DNA of 64,000 bases from Turicibacter sanguinis (GTDB lineage: Bacteria > Bacillota_I > Bacilli_A > MOL361 > Turicibacteraceae). The DNA lies in assembly GCF_013046825.1 (NCBI RefSeq), contig NZ_CP053187.1:403501-467500 (forward strand), in the 5' to 3' direction. Shown here piece after piece: positions 54,632-64,000 of the stretch. Under the pieces are notes generated by a model, which saw nothing but the letters and a program-made list of their open reading frames with translations, ran no database searches and was not told the origin of the DNA. The first letter of the stretch is position 1, and each line of letters begins with the position of its first letter. The translations under genes were made by a program, and so were the position numbers.

Positions 54632-55314
54632 GACATCACCTCTTCATTGAATACCCCATCACGCAGGTAAATGACTTTAGAGGCATACTTCACTAAATCA
54701 GGGTCATGTGTCACCATGACGATTGTTTTTCCTGCTTGATTTAAATTATATAAAATGTTCATAATTTCATTACTTGTATTTGTATCTAAAGCCCCTGTTG
54801 GTTCATCTGCAAAAATTAGTTGTGGTTCATTAATTAGGGCACGAGCAATCGAAATACGTTGTTGCTGTCCCCCCGATAATTCATGTGGATACTGATTTAT
54901 TTTTTCTAAAAGGCCGACCATTTGAAGTTGGTGTTTTACTCTCTCAAGTCGCTCTTTTTTTCCAAGTCTGTTGTCGTACTGAAGCGGTAATTCGATATTT
55001 TGTCCAATTGTTAACGTTCCAATTAAATGAAACTGTTGAAAGATAAATCCAATATTTCGATTTCTAAAATGAGATCGTTCAACTTCAGTTAAATGCGTGA
55101 CATCTTTACCATCAAAGATATACTCACCTTCCTCAAATCGATCTAAAAGACCAAGGACATTTAATAACGTCGACTTCCCACCTCCTGATTTCCCCATAAT
55201 GACAACAAAATCACCTGTTTCAATGTTCAAATTCACTGACTTTAAAACATGTAGCTTATCTTTTCCCACATCATAATACTTTTGAATATTTCTTAATTCA
55301 ATTAAATTACTCAC
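54628..55314 (-). CDS. MacB/LolD-type ABC transporter ATPase
   Basis: 228 aa from GTG 55314, eight bases inside the end of the fusion-protein gene. Walker [13 protein letters not shown], signature [15 protein letters not shown], Walker [14 protein letters not shown]-loop [10 protein letters not shown]. Second gene of a three-gene exporter unit. Confidence 0.9.
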   Translation of the reverse strand: MSNLIELRNIQKYYDVGKDKLHVLKSVNLNIETGDFVVIMGKSGGGKSTLLNVLGLLDRFEEGEYIFDGKDVTHLTEVERSHFRNRNIGFIFQQFHLIGTLTIGQNIELPLQYDNRLGKKERLERVKHQLQMVGLLEKINQYPHELSGGQQQRISIARALINEPQLIFADEPTGALDTNTSNEIMNILYNLNQAGKTIVMVTHDPDLVKYASKVIYLRDGVFNEEVMS

Positions 55315-56599
55315 TAGTTTCACCTTCACTTGGGTTGATTAAAATCTCATCCTTCTCTTTTAATCCAGATTTAACTTTTGTATAGCCTTGTTCTTCTCCT
55401 GCAACCTCAATCTTTTGTTTGGCAAACTCTCCCCCATTTTCTACATAAACATAATGACTATCACCCTCAACTACAATCGCCTCGGTTGGAATACTAATTA
55501 ATTGATCGGCTAATTTGATAGAAACTTGAGCTTGATACCCATTCACGAGTTCAGATTGATCATCTAAACTAACTTTTACAAGATACGTCGATGATGTTGA
55601 AGTACCTGAAGTATTTGTCGCTTGAAGTGGATCTTCATCAATAAAGGTAATTTTGCCACTCACCGTTTTATTCGTCGCAATTAATAAGGTCTCAGCTTCC
55701 ATTCCAACACTGATCTTCGCATAATCCTTTTCTCCAACTGATGCTGTGACATAAAAATCAGGGCTCTTTAACTTTAAAACAACTGGATTTTCTGAACTTG
55801 AATCTTCAACAAGTGAAACAACACCACTAAATGGAGCAACTTCTTTGATATATTCTTTTTCTTCAAGTTTTGTTTTTTCTTTAACTAGCGTGTTAATTTG
55901 CTCGTCTAAATTATTAAATGTTTCTTGATCTTCATCACTTAGCTGACTTCTTAAATCACTAATCTGTGTATCAAATTCTGCTACCTGTCCGGGTAAATTA
56001 TATTCTAATTCATTCTTTTGAACATAGCAGCTTTCAATTTGAGCGTCAAGGTCTGCCACTAATGCGGCATCATTCTCATCATCTGGGTTTAACTCATTTT
56101 TTTGTTTTACTAATTCATCAAGTTTCTTTAAAATCTGATTCACTTGAGATTTAGTTTCTTGTTGTAATTTTGACTTTTGGTCCTCAATCGATTTAATTTG
56201 TTTATTCACCGACTTTGCTGCAGGTGTCCCTTCACTCGATAATTTTGCTTTCTTAGCATTCAATGTCGCAATCTGTTCATTTAAATCATTAATTTGACTC
56301 GTGATTTCAGCATTATGATAAGTGATTAACACATCACCAACTTGAACTGAATCTCCATGACTCACATTAATCGTCATTTCTTCACCTTTCGTCACATCCT
56401 TTGTGAACGTCGTATATTGTGATGGAATCACACTTCCTGATAAAATAACTTTCTTTTGATTTGGAACAACATATGTATTTTGAAATTGCATTTGCGGTTC
56501 CACTTCTGGTTGTGAATTAAATTTCATAACGCCTACTATTAGCATGAGTGTAAGAAGACTAGCTCCCACCCCAATAACGATTTTTTTCTTCTTCAACAT
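55307..56599 (-). CDS. Membrane fusion (HlyD/MacA-like) protein of the exporter
   Basis: 430 aa from ATG 56599 with GGAGG five bases upstream. N-terminal membrane anchor (about residues 7-26), a biotinyl-lipoyl-like half (NVSHGDSVQVGDVLITY), long coiled coil at about 95-240 rich in Q, N, K and D, then the second half and beta-barrel region. Gram-positive MacA-like part. First gene of the operon. Confidence 0.88.
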   Translation of the reverse strand: MLKKKKIVIGVGASLLTLMLIVGVMKFNSQPEVEPQMQFQNTYVVPNQKKVILSGSVIPSQYTTFTKDVTKGEEMTINVSHGDSVQVGDVLITYHNAEITSQINDLNEQIATLNAKKAKLSSEGTPAAKSVNKQIKSIEDQKSKLQQETKSQVNQILKKLDELVKQKNELNPDDENDAALVADLDAQIESCYVQKNELEYNLPGQVAEFDTQISDLRSQLSDEDQETFNNLDEQINTLVKEKTKLEEKEYIKEVAPFSGVVSLVEDSSSENPVVLKLKSPDFYVTASVGEKDYAKISVGMEAETLLIATNKTVSGKITFIDEDPLQATNTSGTSTSSTYLVKVSLDDQSELVNGYQAQVSIKLADQLISIPTEAIVVEGDSHYVYVENGGEFAKQKIEVAGEEQGYTKVKSGLKEKDEILINPSEGETSE

Positions 56600-56722
56600 C
56601 ATAACCTCCACTTTATTCTCTAATTAACTTCGAAAGTAATTCTTACTTTTTTTGTACCTTTATCTTAACAAAATAATCTTAAGATATTACCTAAGAAGTT
56701 CTTAAGATTATTGTATTTTCTA

Positions 56723-56776
56723 CAAAAAAATCCTCTAGTCGCAATGCCACCTATCATTGCTTAACTAGAGGATTTT
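56723..56776 (-). terminator. Intrinsic terminator after the Cof-type phosphatase
   Basis: AAAATCCTCTAGT with ACTAGAGGATTTT; loop holds a further GCAATG/CATTGC stem. Seven T on the minus strand. Confidence 0.85.
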
Positions 56777-56779
56777 AAC

Positions 56780-57571
56780 TTATTCCATCATTGAAAGTAA
56801 TTCTTCAATCTTTTCGACAACACCATTCTCATCATTACTTTTCGCCATGAATCTTGAAACTTGTTTTAACTGTTCGTGAGCATTTGCCATCGCAAAACTA
56901 TGGTAAACACTTTGCATCATCTCTAAATCATTCAAGTAATCCCCAAAGGCGGCCGTTTGTTCATGCTCTAACTTAAATAATTTTTTAACGTGTTCAATCG
57001 CATATCCTTTATTAGCACCTTTAGCAGTAATATCTAACCAGATTTCGCCCGATACCGACACCTGTTGGGTTTCATAATAATCTTTATAATATGGATACGC
57101 ATTTTTTTCTGAGCCTGAGAAGTCGCAAATCGTTACTTTTAAAATATCATCGTCCACTTCATCAAAACTCTTCACGACTTGACGACTTTCATAATATTTT
57201 TGAACTTGTTCCACAAATCTTTCATCTGTATTCTCAATATAGGCTGCCTTTTTTCCGCAGACAATAATATAAGCATTATCAATTTGACGTCCCACTTCAA
57301 TTAATTCTTTGGCGACTTGTTTGTCTAAAGCGTTAATTAATACCTCTTCACCTTTATACATCACAAACGTTCCATTCTCTGCGATAAACATTAAATCATC
57401 CTTTAATTCTTCAAAACGTTTGGCTAGGTTATAGTATTGGCGTCCACTTGCAATCGCAAAAATAATATCTTTTTCCTTTAACTTTTTAAATGTTTCATAA
57501 AATGATGGGTGAATTTCATTTTGACTATTTAATAAAGTCCCATCCATATCAGTCGCAATAAATTTAATCAT
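56780..57571 (-). CDS. Cof-type HAD phosphatase
   Basis: 263 aa from ATG 57571 (GAGAGGG upstream). HAD motifs: FIATDMDGTLLNSQ with nucleophile Asp (about 5-18), IASGRQYYN, Lys in ITAKGANKGYAIEHV, and GDYLNDLEMM. Dephosphorylates sugar phosphates or other small phosphates; exact substrate unknown. Start is inside the preceding DeoR gene end region. Confidence 0.88.
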   Translation of the reverse strand: MIKFIATDMDGTLLNSQNEIHPSFYETFKKLKEKDIIFAIASGRQYYNLAKRFEELKDDLMFIAENGTFVMYKGEEVLINALDKQVAKELIEVGRQIDNAYIIVCGKKAAYIENTDERFVEQVQKYYESRQVVKSFDEVDDDILKVTICDFSGSEKNAYPYYKDYYETQQVSVSGEIWLDITAKGANKGYAIEHVKKLFKLEHEQTAAFGDYLNDLEMMQSVYHSFAMANAHEQLKQVSRFMAKSNDENGVVEKIEELLSMME

Positions 57572-57581
57572 AATCCCTCTC

Positions 57582-58349
57582 CTATTCACAGCTAATGTTA
57601 AGACCTGTTTGTTCTAACTTTTCTTTAATACGCCCTTCTAACTTAGCATCCGTCATGAGATGCGTAATATCTTGTAACGTGGCAAATTGATAAGATCCAT
57701 CACGGTTAAACTTTTCATTTTCTATTAGGACGAAAACTTCCTTAGATGATTTAATAATGGTTTTCTTCGTTATCGATTCTTCCGCATTAAAATTGCTAAT
57801 AAAGTTCTCATCCACATTAATTCCACCAACACCGATAAAGCTTTTATCGAATTTACACATCGCAATTTGCTCATTGGCAAGGGCCCCAATCATCCCACCA
57901 AGTGTCGCATTATATTGACCACCAACCATAATAACTTCAACAAATATGTTAGCTGAAAATAAAGGGGGGATTTCAATCATATTTGTCACAATCGTTAAAC
58001 GTTTATTTAATTTAGATAATTGTTTAGCGAGAGCAAAGTTTGTACTTGAAATATCTAAAAAAATAACTTCTCCTTCATTAATAAATGGAATCGCACGTTT
58101 AGCAATTAGCTCTTTTTTATCTAAATCATGATGCATTCGAGTATTAACTCCCTGATCGTGAACGAGTGGACGGATGCTAATAGCACCTCCGTATGTTCGC
58201 TTTAAACGCCCCTGTTTTTCAAGCATTTGCAAATCTTTTCGAATCATGCTTTCTGAAACCTTAAATTGTTCACTTAAATCTCGAACTAAAACTTTTCCCT
58301 CAATCAATAATAGTTCCTCAATTTTATCTAATCGCTCTTGTAAAAACAC
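57582..58349 (-). CDS. DeoR-family transcriptional regulator
   Basis: 255 aa from GTG 58349, giving the typical DeoR start FLQERLDKIEELL; GGGTGAG precedes it. HTH in the first 55 residues (LSEQFKVSESMIRKDLQML), then sugar-phosphate effector domain with DISSTNFALAKQL. Co-transcribed with the Cof phosphatase, so it may control phosphosugar turnover. Confidence 0.85.
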   Translation of the reverse strand: MFLQERLDKIEELLLIEGKVLVRDLSEQFKVSESMIRKDLQMLEKQGRLKRTYGGAISIRPLVHDQGVNTRMHHDLDKKELIAKRAIPFINEGEVIFLDISSTNFALAKQLSKLNKRLTIVTNMIEIPPLFSANIFVEVIMVGGQYNATLGGMIGALANEQIAMCKFDKSFIGVGGINVDENFISNFNAEESITKKTIIKSSKEVFVLIENEKFNRDGSYQFATLQDITHLMTDAKLEGRIKEKLEQTGLNISCE

Positions 58350-58566
58350 TATCTCACCCGCTTTCATTCCCATTTCATATCATTTATTATCGATTATTAT
58401 TATAAAATATCTTATCTGTTGATACAAGTCCTAATATTGAAAATAAATTTAATAATATCAACCTATTTATTTAGTAATATTACGAATTTATTTTAGTAGA
58501 TAAACTTAGCTATATATGGTAAATTAAAGATGATAGCGTTTTTAAAATGTAAGAGGGGGAAATCAA

Positions 58567-60534
58567 GTGTACTTACTAAATAAGAGTAAAAAAGTAATGC
58601 TAGCTGCAATCTGTAGTACATCTATTTTTGGTATAACAGCCTTAGCAGAAAATGATTTAGTTAGCAATTCAAGCTTCAATGATGCTTTGAACAACTGGCA
58701 AATCGAGGGGGATTCTACGGCTGCTAGTATTAGCAACGCATGGGGATACAACGACTCATCAAGTCTAAATTATTTCTCAAATCAGGATTATGAAGTTCGC
58801 ACCGAACAAACAATCACTGGACTTGAAAATGGATTTTATCGTTTAGAACTTTATTCTTCAAGTAGTGGTGGTCAAGAAGAACACTATGTTTACGCCAATA
58901 ATGGTGCAAGAACAAGCATTCCTGTCTCTGATGACTTTATTAAAGTTATATTAGATTTTGAAGTTTTAAATAATGAAGCAACCATTGGAATTTACTCAAA
59001 TGGTCTACCAGGCACTTGGTCAAACTATGATGAGGTATCCCTACAGAAAAAGGATACTGAGTATCGCATGTTAAAAGGCGGAGACCTGACAATGGTTAAC
59101 TTTATTGAAGATCTCGGAGGAGAATACTTTGATGAAGATGGAAATGCACGGGATGTTTTTCATATTTTAGCTGAGAATGGATTTAACTTCGCCAGGCTCC
59201 GTACTCATAATAATGTCGGACGTGATTTTTTATCACAATCAAGTCCTAGATACTATCTACCAGATGGGTATCAAAATACTGAAGATTTATTAAAAAGTGC
59301 AAAACGTGCAAAAGACGTTGGTATGGCAATTGAAGTGACATTAAATTACAGTGACTGGTGGCCAAATGCTGCAAATCAAGAAATTCCTGCCGATTGGCGT
59401 GAAGCGATTGAAGGAATGTCAGATAAAGAAGCGGTTGATAAATTAGAGACGTTAGTTTATGACTATACAAAAGAAGTGATGCAAGCGTTAGCGGATCAAG
59501 GGACGACGCCTGAATATATTTCACTTGGAAATGAGATGCAATATGGAATTTTATATCCGTATGGGAATGTTGTTAATTTTCAAAATCTAGCGCGCTTTCT
59601 AAATGCCGGCTATAAAGCTGTTAAAGAAGTCTCGACAAATACACAAGTCATTCTCCACTTAGACGAGGCAGGAGATGACGATCGCTATTTTTATTTCTTT
59701 GATGAGTGTGAAAAATATGGGGTGAACTATGATATTATTGGTTCATCATACTACCCATTTTGGTCAGAGGTAACGGTTGAAGATGTGATGCCTTGGTTTG
59801 AGATGCTCGGTGAAAAGTATCAAAAGAAAATTGTGATTATGGAGACAGGATATAAATGGTACCCTGTTACGGCCGATAAAAAACCAGGACAATTAATTAC
59901 AAATGGGCCTGAAAGTCATGATGCCTCACCACAAGGACAAAAAGAATTTTTAGATGAATTATTTAATGGAATTCGAAACATTGAAAATAACTGGGTGATT
60001 GGAGATTTATACTGGGACCCAGTGATGATTAATCATGAGGGTGTTGGCTGGGCAATGATTCGCGGTGCCGCAGAAGATGGAAGCCAGGACATGTCTTTAA
60101 ACAACGTTGTTTCAAACACGACTTTATTTGATTTTGAAGGAAAAGCACTGCCTGCTCTAAAATCATTTAAGGATACATCTGAAGGAAGTACAGAAGGGAT
60201 GATTTCAGGTATTGTCTATGATGAAGAAGGCAATATTTTAACGGATGCGACCGTTATCCTAACCGTTGGAAAAGAGAAAGTCACTCGCTCAACTGACAAG
60301 TATGGACGCTTCTTCTTAACAAATGTAGAAGCTTCAACAACTTCAGAAGTAAAAGTAAGTAAATCTGGATTCAAGTCCGTCATTACAGCAGTTGATGTCC
60401 TCCCAAGTGAAACAACAACGATTGAGTTATCGCTTGAAGCATCGTCAGGAATTATTCCAATTGTGATTGGCGGTATCGTTTTAGTTCTTGCTGTTTTAGG
60501 GACGATTTTCGTTCAATTAAAAAAGAAAAAATAA
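58567..60534 (+). CDS. Cell-anchored arabinogalactan endo-beta-1,4-galactanase (GH53)
   Basis: 655 aa from GTG 58567 with GAGGGGG seven bases upstream. Signal peptide about residues 1-28, a beta-sandwich carbohydrate-binding module (about 29-160), the GH53 barrel (170-540; acid/base Glu in YISLGNEMQYG, nucleophile Glu in IVIMETGYKW), a carboxypeptidase-regulatory-like beta domain (about 548-625, ISGIVYDEEGNILTDATVIL), and a C-terminal helix plus KKKK (630-655). Degrades pectic galactan at the surface. Convergent with the YesMN pair, which may sense its sugars. Confidence 0.9.
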   Translation: MYLLNKSKKVMLAAICSTSIFGITALAENDLVSNSSFNDALNNWQIEGDSTAASISNAWGYNDSSSLNYFSNQDYEVRTEQTITGLENGFYRLELYSSSSGGQEEHYVYANNGARTSIPVSDDFIKVILDFEVLNNEATIGIYSNGLPGTWSNYDEVSLQKKDTEYRMLKGGDLTMVNFIEDLGGEYFDEDGNARDVFHILAENGFNFARLRTHNNVGRDFLSQSSPRYYLPDGYQNTEDLLKSAKRAKDVGMAIEVTLNYSDWWPNAANQEIPADWREAIEGMSDKEAVDKLETLVYDYTKEVMQALADQGTTPEYISLGNEMQYGILYPYGNVVNFQNLARFLNAGYKAVKEVSTNTQVILHLDEAGDDDRYFYFFDECEKYGVNYDIIGSSYYPFWSEVTVEDVMPWFEMLGEKYQKKIVIMETGYKWYPVTADKKPGQLITNGPESHDASPQGQKEFLDELFNGIRNIENNWVIGDLYWDPVMINHEGVGWAMIRGAAEDGSQDMSLNNVVSNTTLFDFEGKALPALKSFKDTSEGSTEGMISGIVYDEEGNILTDATVILTVGKEKVTRSTDKYGRFFLTNVEASTTSEVKVSKSGFKSVITAVDVLPSETTTIELSLEASSGIIPIVIGGIVLVLAVLGTIFVQLKKKK

Positions 60535-60544
60535 CTAATTCTTC

Positions 60545-60593
60545 AAAAAAATGAAACCCACCAAATTTTAAGTTTGGTGGGTTTCATTTTTTT
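60545..60593. terminator. Bidirectional terminator between galactanase and histidine kinase
   Basis: AAATGAAACCCACCAAA with TTTGGTGGGTTTCATTT, T runs both ways; the stop of the kinase gene lies inside it. Confidence 0.92.
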
Positions 60594-62334
60594 GAATTGA
60601 CGGAAGATTTATCAAAATGCTTGTCCCTATTCCAACTTCGCTTTGAATTTTAATTCCAAAGTCATCCCCATATAACAATTTAATTCTTTCATCGACATTA
60701 TTGATTCCAATACCAGTAAAATGATATTTTTTTCGTCCCATCACCGTATCTGAGCATTCCATCCCAATTCCATTATCAATAATTTCAATATTCAATACTC
60801 CATTATACTGATTAATATATACCGTTATTGTCCCACTGTCTAAACCAGCAAAGCCATGGAAAAAGGAATTTTCAATAAACGGCTGAATAATTAATTTAGG
60901 AATCATAAATTCTTTACAGTCCTCTGAAATTTGGTAATTAACCTTAATGCCATCCCCATATCGAACTTGATTAATATAAACAAAATACCCTAAATTTTTG
61001 ATTTCATCGCGAACCGTTGTCATCTCATCAGCTGTTCCAATCACATTTTGTAAGATAGAAATGAGTGAATGAATGGTTTCATCAACCTCGTCGATTCGTT
61101 GCTGCTTCGCTAAATATTTAATTGAACTCAATGTATTATATAAAAAATGAGGATTAATTTGCATTTGCAATGCGGTTAATTCAGCTTTACGACGCTGTTC
61201 TTGCTCTGAGATGAGATTCGTTACATGTTTATTAATATTATCTAACATCGTATTATATGCTTCTGTAATGAGCTGAATTTCCTCACTTCCTTTATTATCT
61301 AAAATATAGCTCTTAAAATCATGTGTTTCAGTAAAAGTCATGTGTTTAGCTAAATGTCGCAACGGATTCGTAATATATCTAGAAAAAATAAAAACAAAAA
61401 TTCCAGTCAAAATTAATGTTATAAAAATAATTAAAATAATATAATCTCTCAAATATTCTAATGATGAAAATACAATTTCAGGATATATTTCTCCAATTAA
61501 ATAAGCATCATAAAATGGAAGATACAAACCAATGATTGTCTTATCTACGGTTTTCAATAACTTAATAGGACTTGTTTCAGTTTCATCGATCTCATCTATG
61601 GTTTCAAATAGCTCTAATTTATTCAAATATAATTGCGACTTATCACTGCTCGAGAGAACAACTCCACCTTGTGTAATTAAAGAAATTGTCATTCCATCTG
61701 TTACATAATCTTCATAGGTTGATGCCACATATGCTTCATCAACAATAACAACTATATAACCTATCAACTGATCTTTTGGATTATACAATGGTTTGGTAAC
61801 CATTATATTATTCAAATATGGGGATGACTCTTCAAATAACCCCTTTTGCGAATGATAAACTATCTGATTAATAACTTTTCCGTCTTTCATTAGATATTTT
61901 TCAAAAAAATGATTAGGAATCGTATCCCATTTTGATGGATTGCTCGTATAATAACGCCCCTCGTTACCCAATGCACTCGACACAATATAATAAGATGATT
62001 CTGGTGTTATATACTCCTCATAATCATCTCTAAAATGTCCTATATCCGTCACTAAATTAAATGACTCTAACGTAGATGGTTCGGATGCTAAGATATAATT
62101 TTTAAATTCATTACTACTTGAAATTTTACTAATTGCTATCGCAATCTTTGAGTTATAATCTAATAAACCTTTTTGAGCTTGTGTAAAATTCCGCTTAGCG
62201 ATACTAATGACTTCATCTAACAAGACATGTTTTGAAATAAATAAACAACTAAACCCAATTGTAATTAGAGATACAAAAATAGCAGGTAGCATAATACATA
62301 GAATTCTTAAAAAAATCGTGTTATACTTTTTCAT
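60568..62334 (-). CDS. YesM-type sensor histidine kinase
   Basis: 588 aa. Two membrane helices (about residues 12-32 and 291-313) around a dCache-like extracytoplasmic domain, HAMP, His-kinase (QMQINPHFLYNTLSSIKYLA with the phospho-His) and ATPase (IEIIDNGIGM, GIGINNVDERIKLLYG). The start overlaps the response regulator end. Belongs to systems sensing carbohydrates. Confidence 0.9.
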   Translation of the reverse strand: MKKYNTIFLRILCIMLPAIFVSLITIGFSCLFISKHVLLDEVISIAKRNFTQAQKGLLDYNSKIAIAISKISSSNEFKNYILASEPSTLESFNLVTDIGHFRDDYEEYITPESSYYIVSSALGNEGRYYTSNPSKWDTIPNHFFEKYLMKDGKVINQIVYHSQKGLFEESSPYLNNIMVTKPLYNPKDQLIGYIVVIVDEAYVASTYEDYVTDGMTISLITQGGVVLSSSDKSQLYLNKLELFETIDEIDETETSPIKLLKTVDKTIIGLYLPFYDAYLIGEIYPEIVFSSLEYLRDYIILIIFITLILTGIFVFIFSRYITNPLRHLAKHMTFTETHDFKSYILDNKGSEEIQLITEAYNTMLDNINKHVTNLISEQEQRRKAELTALQMQINPHFLYNTLSSIKYLAKQQRIDEVDETIHSLISILQNVIGTADEMTTVRDEIKNLGYFVYINQVRYGDGIKVNYQISEDCKEFMIPKLIIQPFIENSFFHGFAGLDSGTITVYINQYNGVLNIEIIDNGIGMECSDTVMGRKKYHFTGIGINNVDERIKLLYGDDFGIKIQSEVGIGTSILINLPSIQKNETHQT

Positions 62335-63884
62335 TTTTTAAACCAACCTAATTCTTTTCTACGATACATCGATGGGGTCATGCCGACATGCTTTTTAAAT
62401 ACCTTTGAAAAGTAATTATGATCTGAAAATCCAACAATTTTACTAATTTCTGCAATCGTATCTTGGCTATCTCTTAAAAGTTTCTGAGCTTTCTCAATTT
62501 TAATTCGGTTAATATAAGTCGTTAGATTTTCACTTGTTTGATTTTTAAAATAGGTGGATAAATAATAATAATTGATATGTAATTTATCTGCAATATCAGA
62601 TAAGGTAATATCCTCGTTGTAATGTTCTTCGACATACTGGATAACTTTTTCTAAAATAATAGAATTTTTTCTTTCAATTTGCTGATTCATCAGGTCTGAT
62701 ATTTCATTTAATAAAACATTAATTTTATTTAGGATGTTATTAACATCGTGACATTGATCAATTTCTTTAAATAATTTAATTTTTCCCCTATTAATGTGAC
62801 TAACATCAAACCCTAATGTACTGCTTGTGTTGATAATATTATAAATAATATTTTGAACTAATCGTTTAAAATCATATTCATCGTATAATCTTCTAAATTT
62901 AATATTCTCAAAATAATATTCAATATATTTCTTCGCCTCATCCATATGAAATCCTTTAATTAATTTGATGAGTTGTGACATATCAAATTCAAATTCTCCC
63001 TGAATACCATCGTTAATTTTAACCGTTTTTTCAAAAACAACAGATTCATTCCAAAAATAAAATAATCGTCCTATTTTACTAGTCAGTTGTTCATTTATTT
63101 TTTCTAATTCCTGAACTGTTTTAAACGTTGAACTCACAATAAATTTAATTGAATTTAACTCCTTGTTAAGGGCATCATTTAATATGCTAAGTGAAGCATA
63201 AAGATCATCTTCTACAGTGGGTGAGATATTAACTAATAGATAGTATTCACGATCACTACAAACCTCAATATACTGATACCTATTTAAATGAGCCTCCACT
63301 ATCTTCGATAACTTATCTTTAACATTTTCTTTTTCTTGCTGTGGGATATTTTGTAGTGAACTCTTTATCAATATAAAGATAGATTGATCCATATAACTTG
63401 ATAACTCTTCAAGATCCCCATGCGAGTTGTTTTTATCAATCAAAATAGATTTCAACAATTGTGATGGATTAAATGGAAGTCGTTGGGAAAAATCATGTTC
63501 TCTTAATTCAGTACTAATTTTCGTTAATAAATTAATCAACTGTTCACTTTTTAACTGAGGCTTTAACAAATAGTCTACTGCACCATATTTAAAAGCTTCT
63601 CTGACGTAATCAAATTCACTGAAACTACTTAAAATAATGACTTTAATGTGCGGATATCGCTCCTGTACCACTTTCGTAAAATCTATTCCATTCATGAGTG
63701 GCATCACAATATCCACAATCACAATATGAGGATTTAATTCTTCAATTAGCACCAAAGCTTCTTCCCCATTAGCTGCTTCCCCTACTATATTAAAACCATA
63801 GCTGTTCCAATCACATAAATATTTAAATCCATTTCTTAAAATCAATTCATCATCGACAATAAGCAATTTGAACAAATCTTTCAT
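62331..63884 (-). CDS. YesN-type AraC response regulator
   Basis: 517 aa from ATG 63884. Receiver domain (residues 1-120; DDE, phospho-Asp in IVIVDIVMPLMNGID, Lys in YLLKPQ), a central region of about 290 residues with a GGDEF-like or linker character, and an AraC HTH in the last 100 residues (LSDIADKLHINYYYLSTYFK and EISKIVGFSDHNYFSKVFKK). First gene of the pair with the YesM kinase; likely controls the galactanase or related transporters. Strong GAGGTGGGGG site upstream. Confidence 0.9.
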   Translation of the reverse strand: MKDLFKLLIVDDELILRNGFKYLCDWNSYGFNIVGEAANGEEALVLIEELNPHIVIVDIVMPLMNGIDFTKVVQERYPHIKVIILSSFSEFDYVREAFKYGAVDYLLKPQLKSEQLINLLTKISTELREHDFSQRLPFNPSQLLKSILIDKNNSHGDLEELSSYMDQSIFILIKSSLQNIPQQEKENVKDKLSKIVEAHLNRYQYIEVCSDREYYLLVNISPTVEDDLYASLSILNDALNKELNSIKFIVSSTFKTVQELEKINEQLTSKIGRLFYFWNESVVFEKTVKINDGIQGEFEFDMSQLIKLIKGFHMDEAKKYIEYYFENIKFRRLYDEYDFKRLVQNIIYNIINTSSTLGFDVSHINRGKIKLFKEIDQCHDVNNILNKINVLLNEISDLMNQQIERKNSIILEKVIQYVEEHYNEDITLSDIADKLHINYYYLSTYFKNQTSENLTTYINRIKIEKAQKLLRDSQDTIAEISKIVGFSDHNYFSKVFKKHVGMTPSMYRRKELGWFKK

Positions 63885-63890
63885 TGTCAT

Positions 63891-64000
63891 CCCCCACCTC
63901 TATTTATTAAAATTGCATCTAATCACTAATATTTTATACTTTATAAAATTATTACTCTATTTCTAATTCTATCAGAAATCGCTTCCAAATATAATCCTAT
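63891..64000. other. Right edge of the window, no gene seen
   Basis: 110 AT-rich bases upstream of the response regulator; probable promoter region, no further coding sequence seen. Confidence 0.4.

Overview
This 64-kb window looks like chromosome of a low-GC, Gram-positive (Firmicutes) anaerobe or facultative anaerobe of the gut type. The evidence is AT-rich DNA, strong AGGAGG-type ribosome binding sites, many TTG/GTG starts, oxygen-independent ribonucleotide reductase (NrdD/NrdG), several PTS systems, CcpA-type cre boxes and lipobox proteins. A Turicibacter/Erysipelotrichia-like host is my inference from general gene content, not proven. Almost every gene is on the minus strand; the exceptions are an unknown J-domain/HNH-like pair, cls, an AraC regulator, two small membrane-protein genes and a GH53 galactanase.

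Layout. 1-2.1 kb: thiamine salvage (thiM, start of thiE) behind a TPP riboswitch, and an unknown membrane protein. 2.2-3.5 kb: dut and nrdG. 3.6-7.9 kb: fructose PTS, fruK and an RpiR-type regulator, with GC-rich tandem hairpin repeats after both fruK and the regulator. 7.9-9.1 kb: two-gene J-domain/HNH-like module. 9.5-13.8 kb: nrdD interrupted by two group I introns, each carrying a GIY-YIG endonuclease; the three exons join in frame to about 707 aa. 14.0-15.0 kb: array of eight ~120-bp palindromic units. 15-22 kb: split YedE/YeeE-type sulfur transporter, a CRP/FNR regulator, and a zinc-uptake island with two ABC sets. 22-31 kb: beta-glucoside hydrolase plus regulator, cardiolipin synthase, deoxyinosine-type glycosylase, an iron alcohol dehydrogenase and KtrB. 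31-35 kb: trehalose operon with its operators. 35-45 kb: esterase, giant acyl-CoA dehydratase activase, secreted flavin reductase with divergent AraC, tpx. 45-53 kb: two YoaK/DUF1275 paralogues, siroheme reductase, ABC-2 exporter, DUF1653 and DUF2164 genes. 53-58 kb: MacAB-like exporter, Cof phosphatase, DeoR regulator. 58.5-64 kb: GH53 galactanase convergent with a YesMN-type two-component system.

The most unusual content is repeat DNA. Family II is 14 full units of 117-124 bp at four loci (after dut, after nrdD, inside nrdD intron 1, and after the yedE pair). All share ends (AATCYAGCTTY ... CAGCCTTTT on the plus strand) and a long hairpin architecture, but stem sequences differ from locus to locus while keeping pairing. 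Family I is 12 units of about 45-55 bp with C4/G4 ends, an inner stem-loop and a one-sided bulge containing GAGGAT/GGAGAA; units sit at four gene 3' ends, in two cases form the last codons of the gene, and at the DUF1653 gene are duplicated together with the gene's own 3' end. Covarying stems with fixed ends suggest selection on folded RNA or single-stranded DNA; I do not recognise either family.
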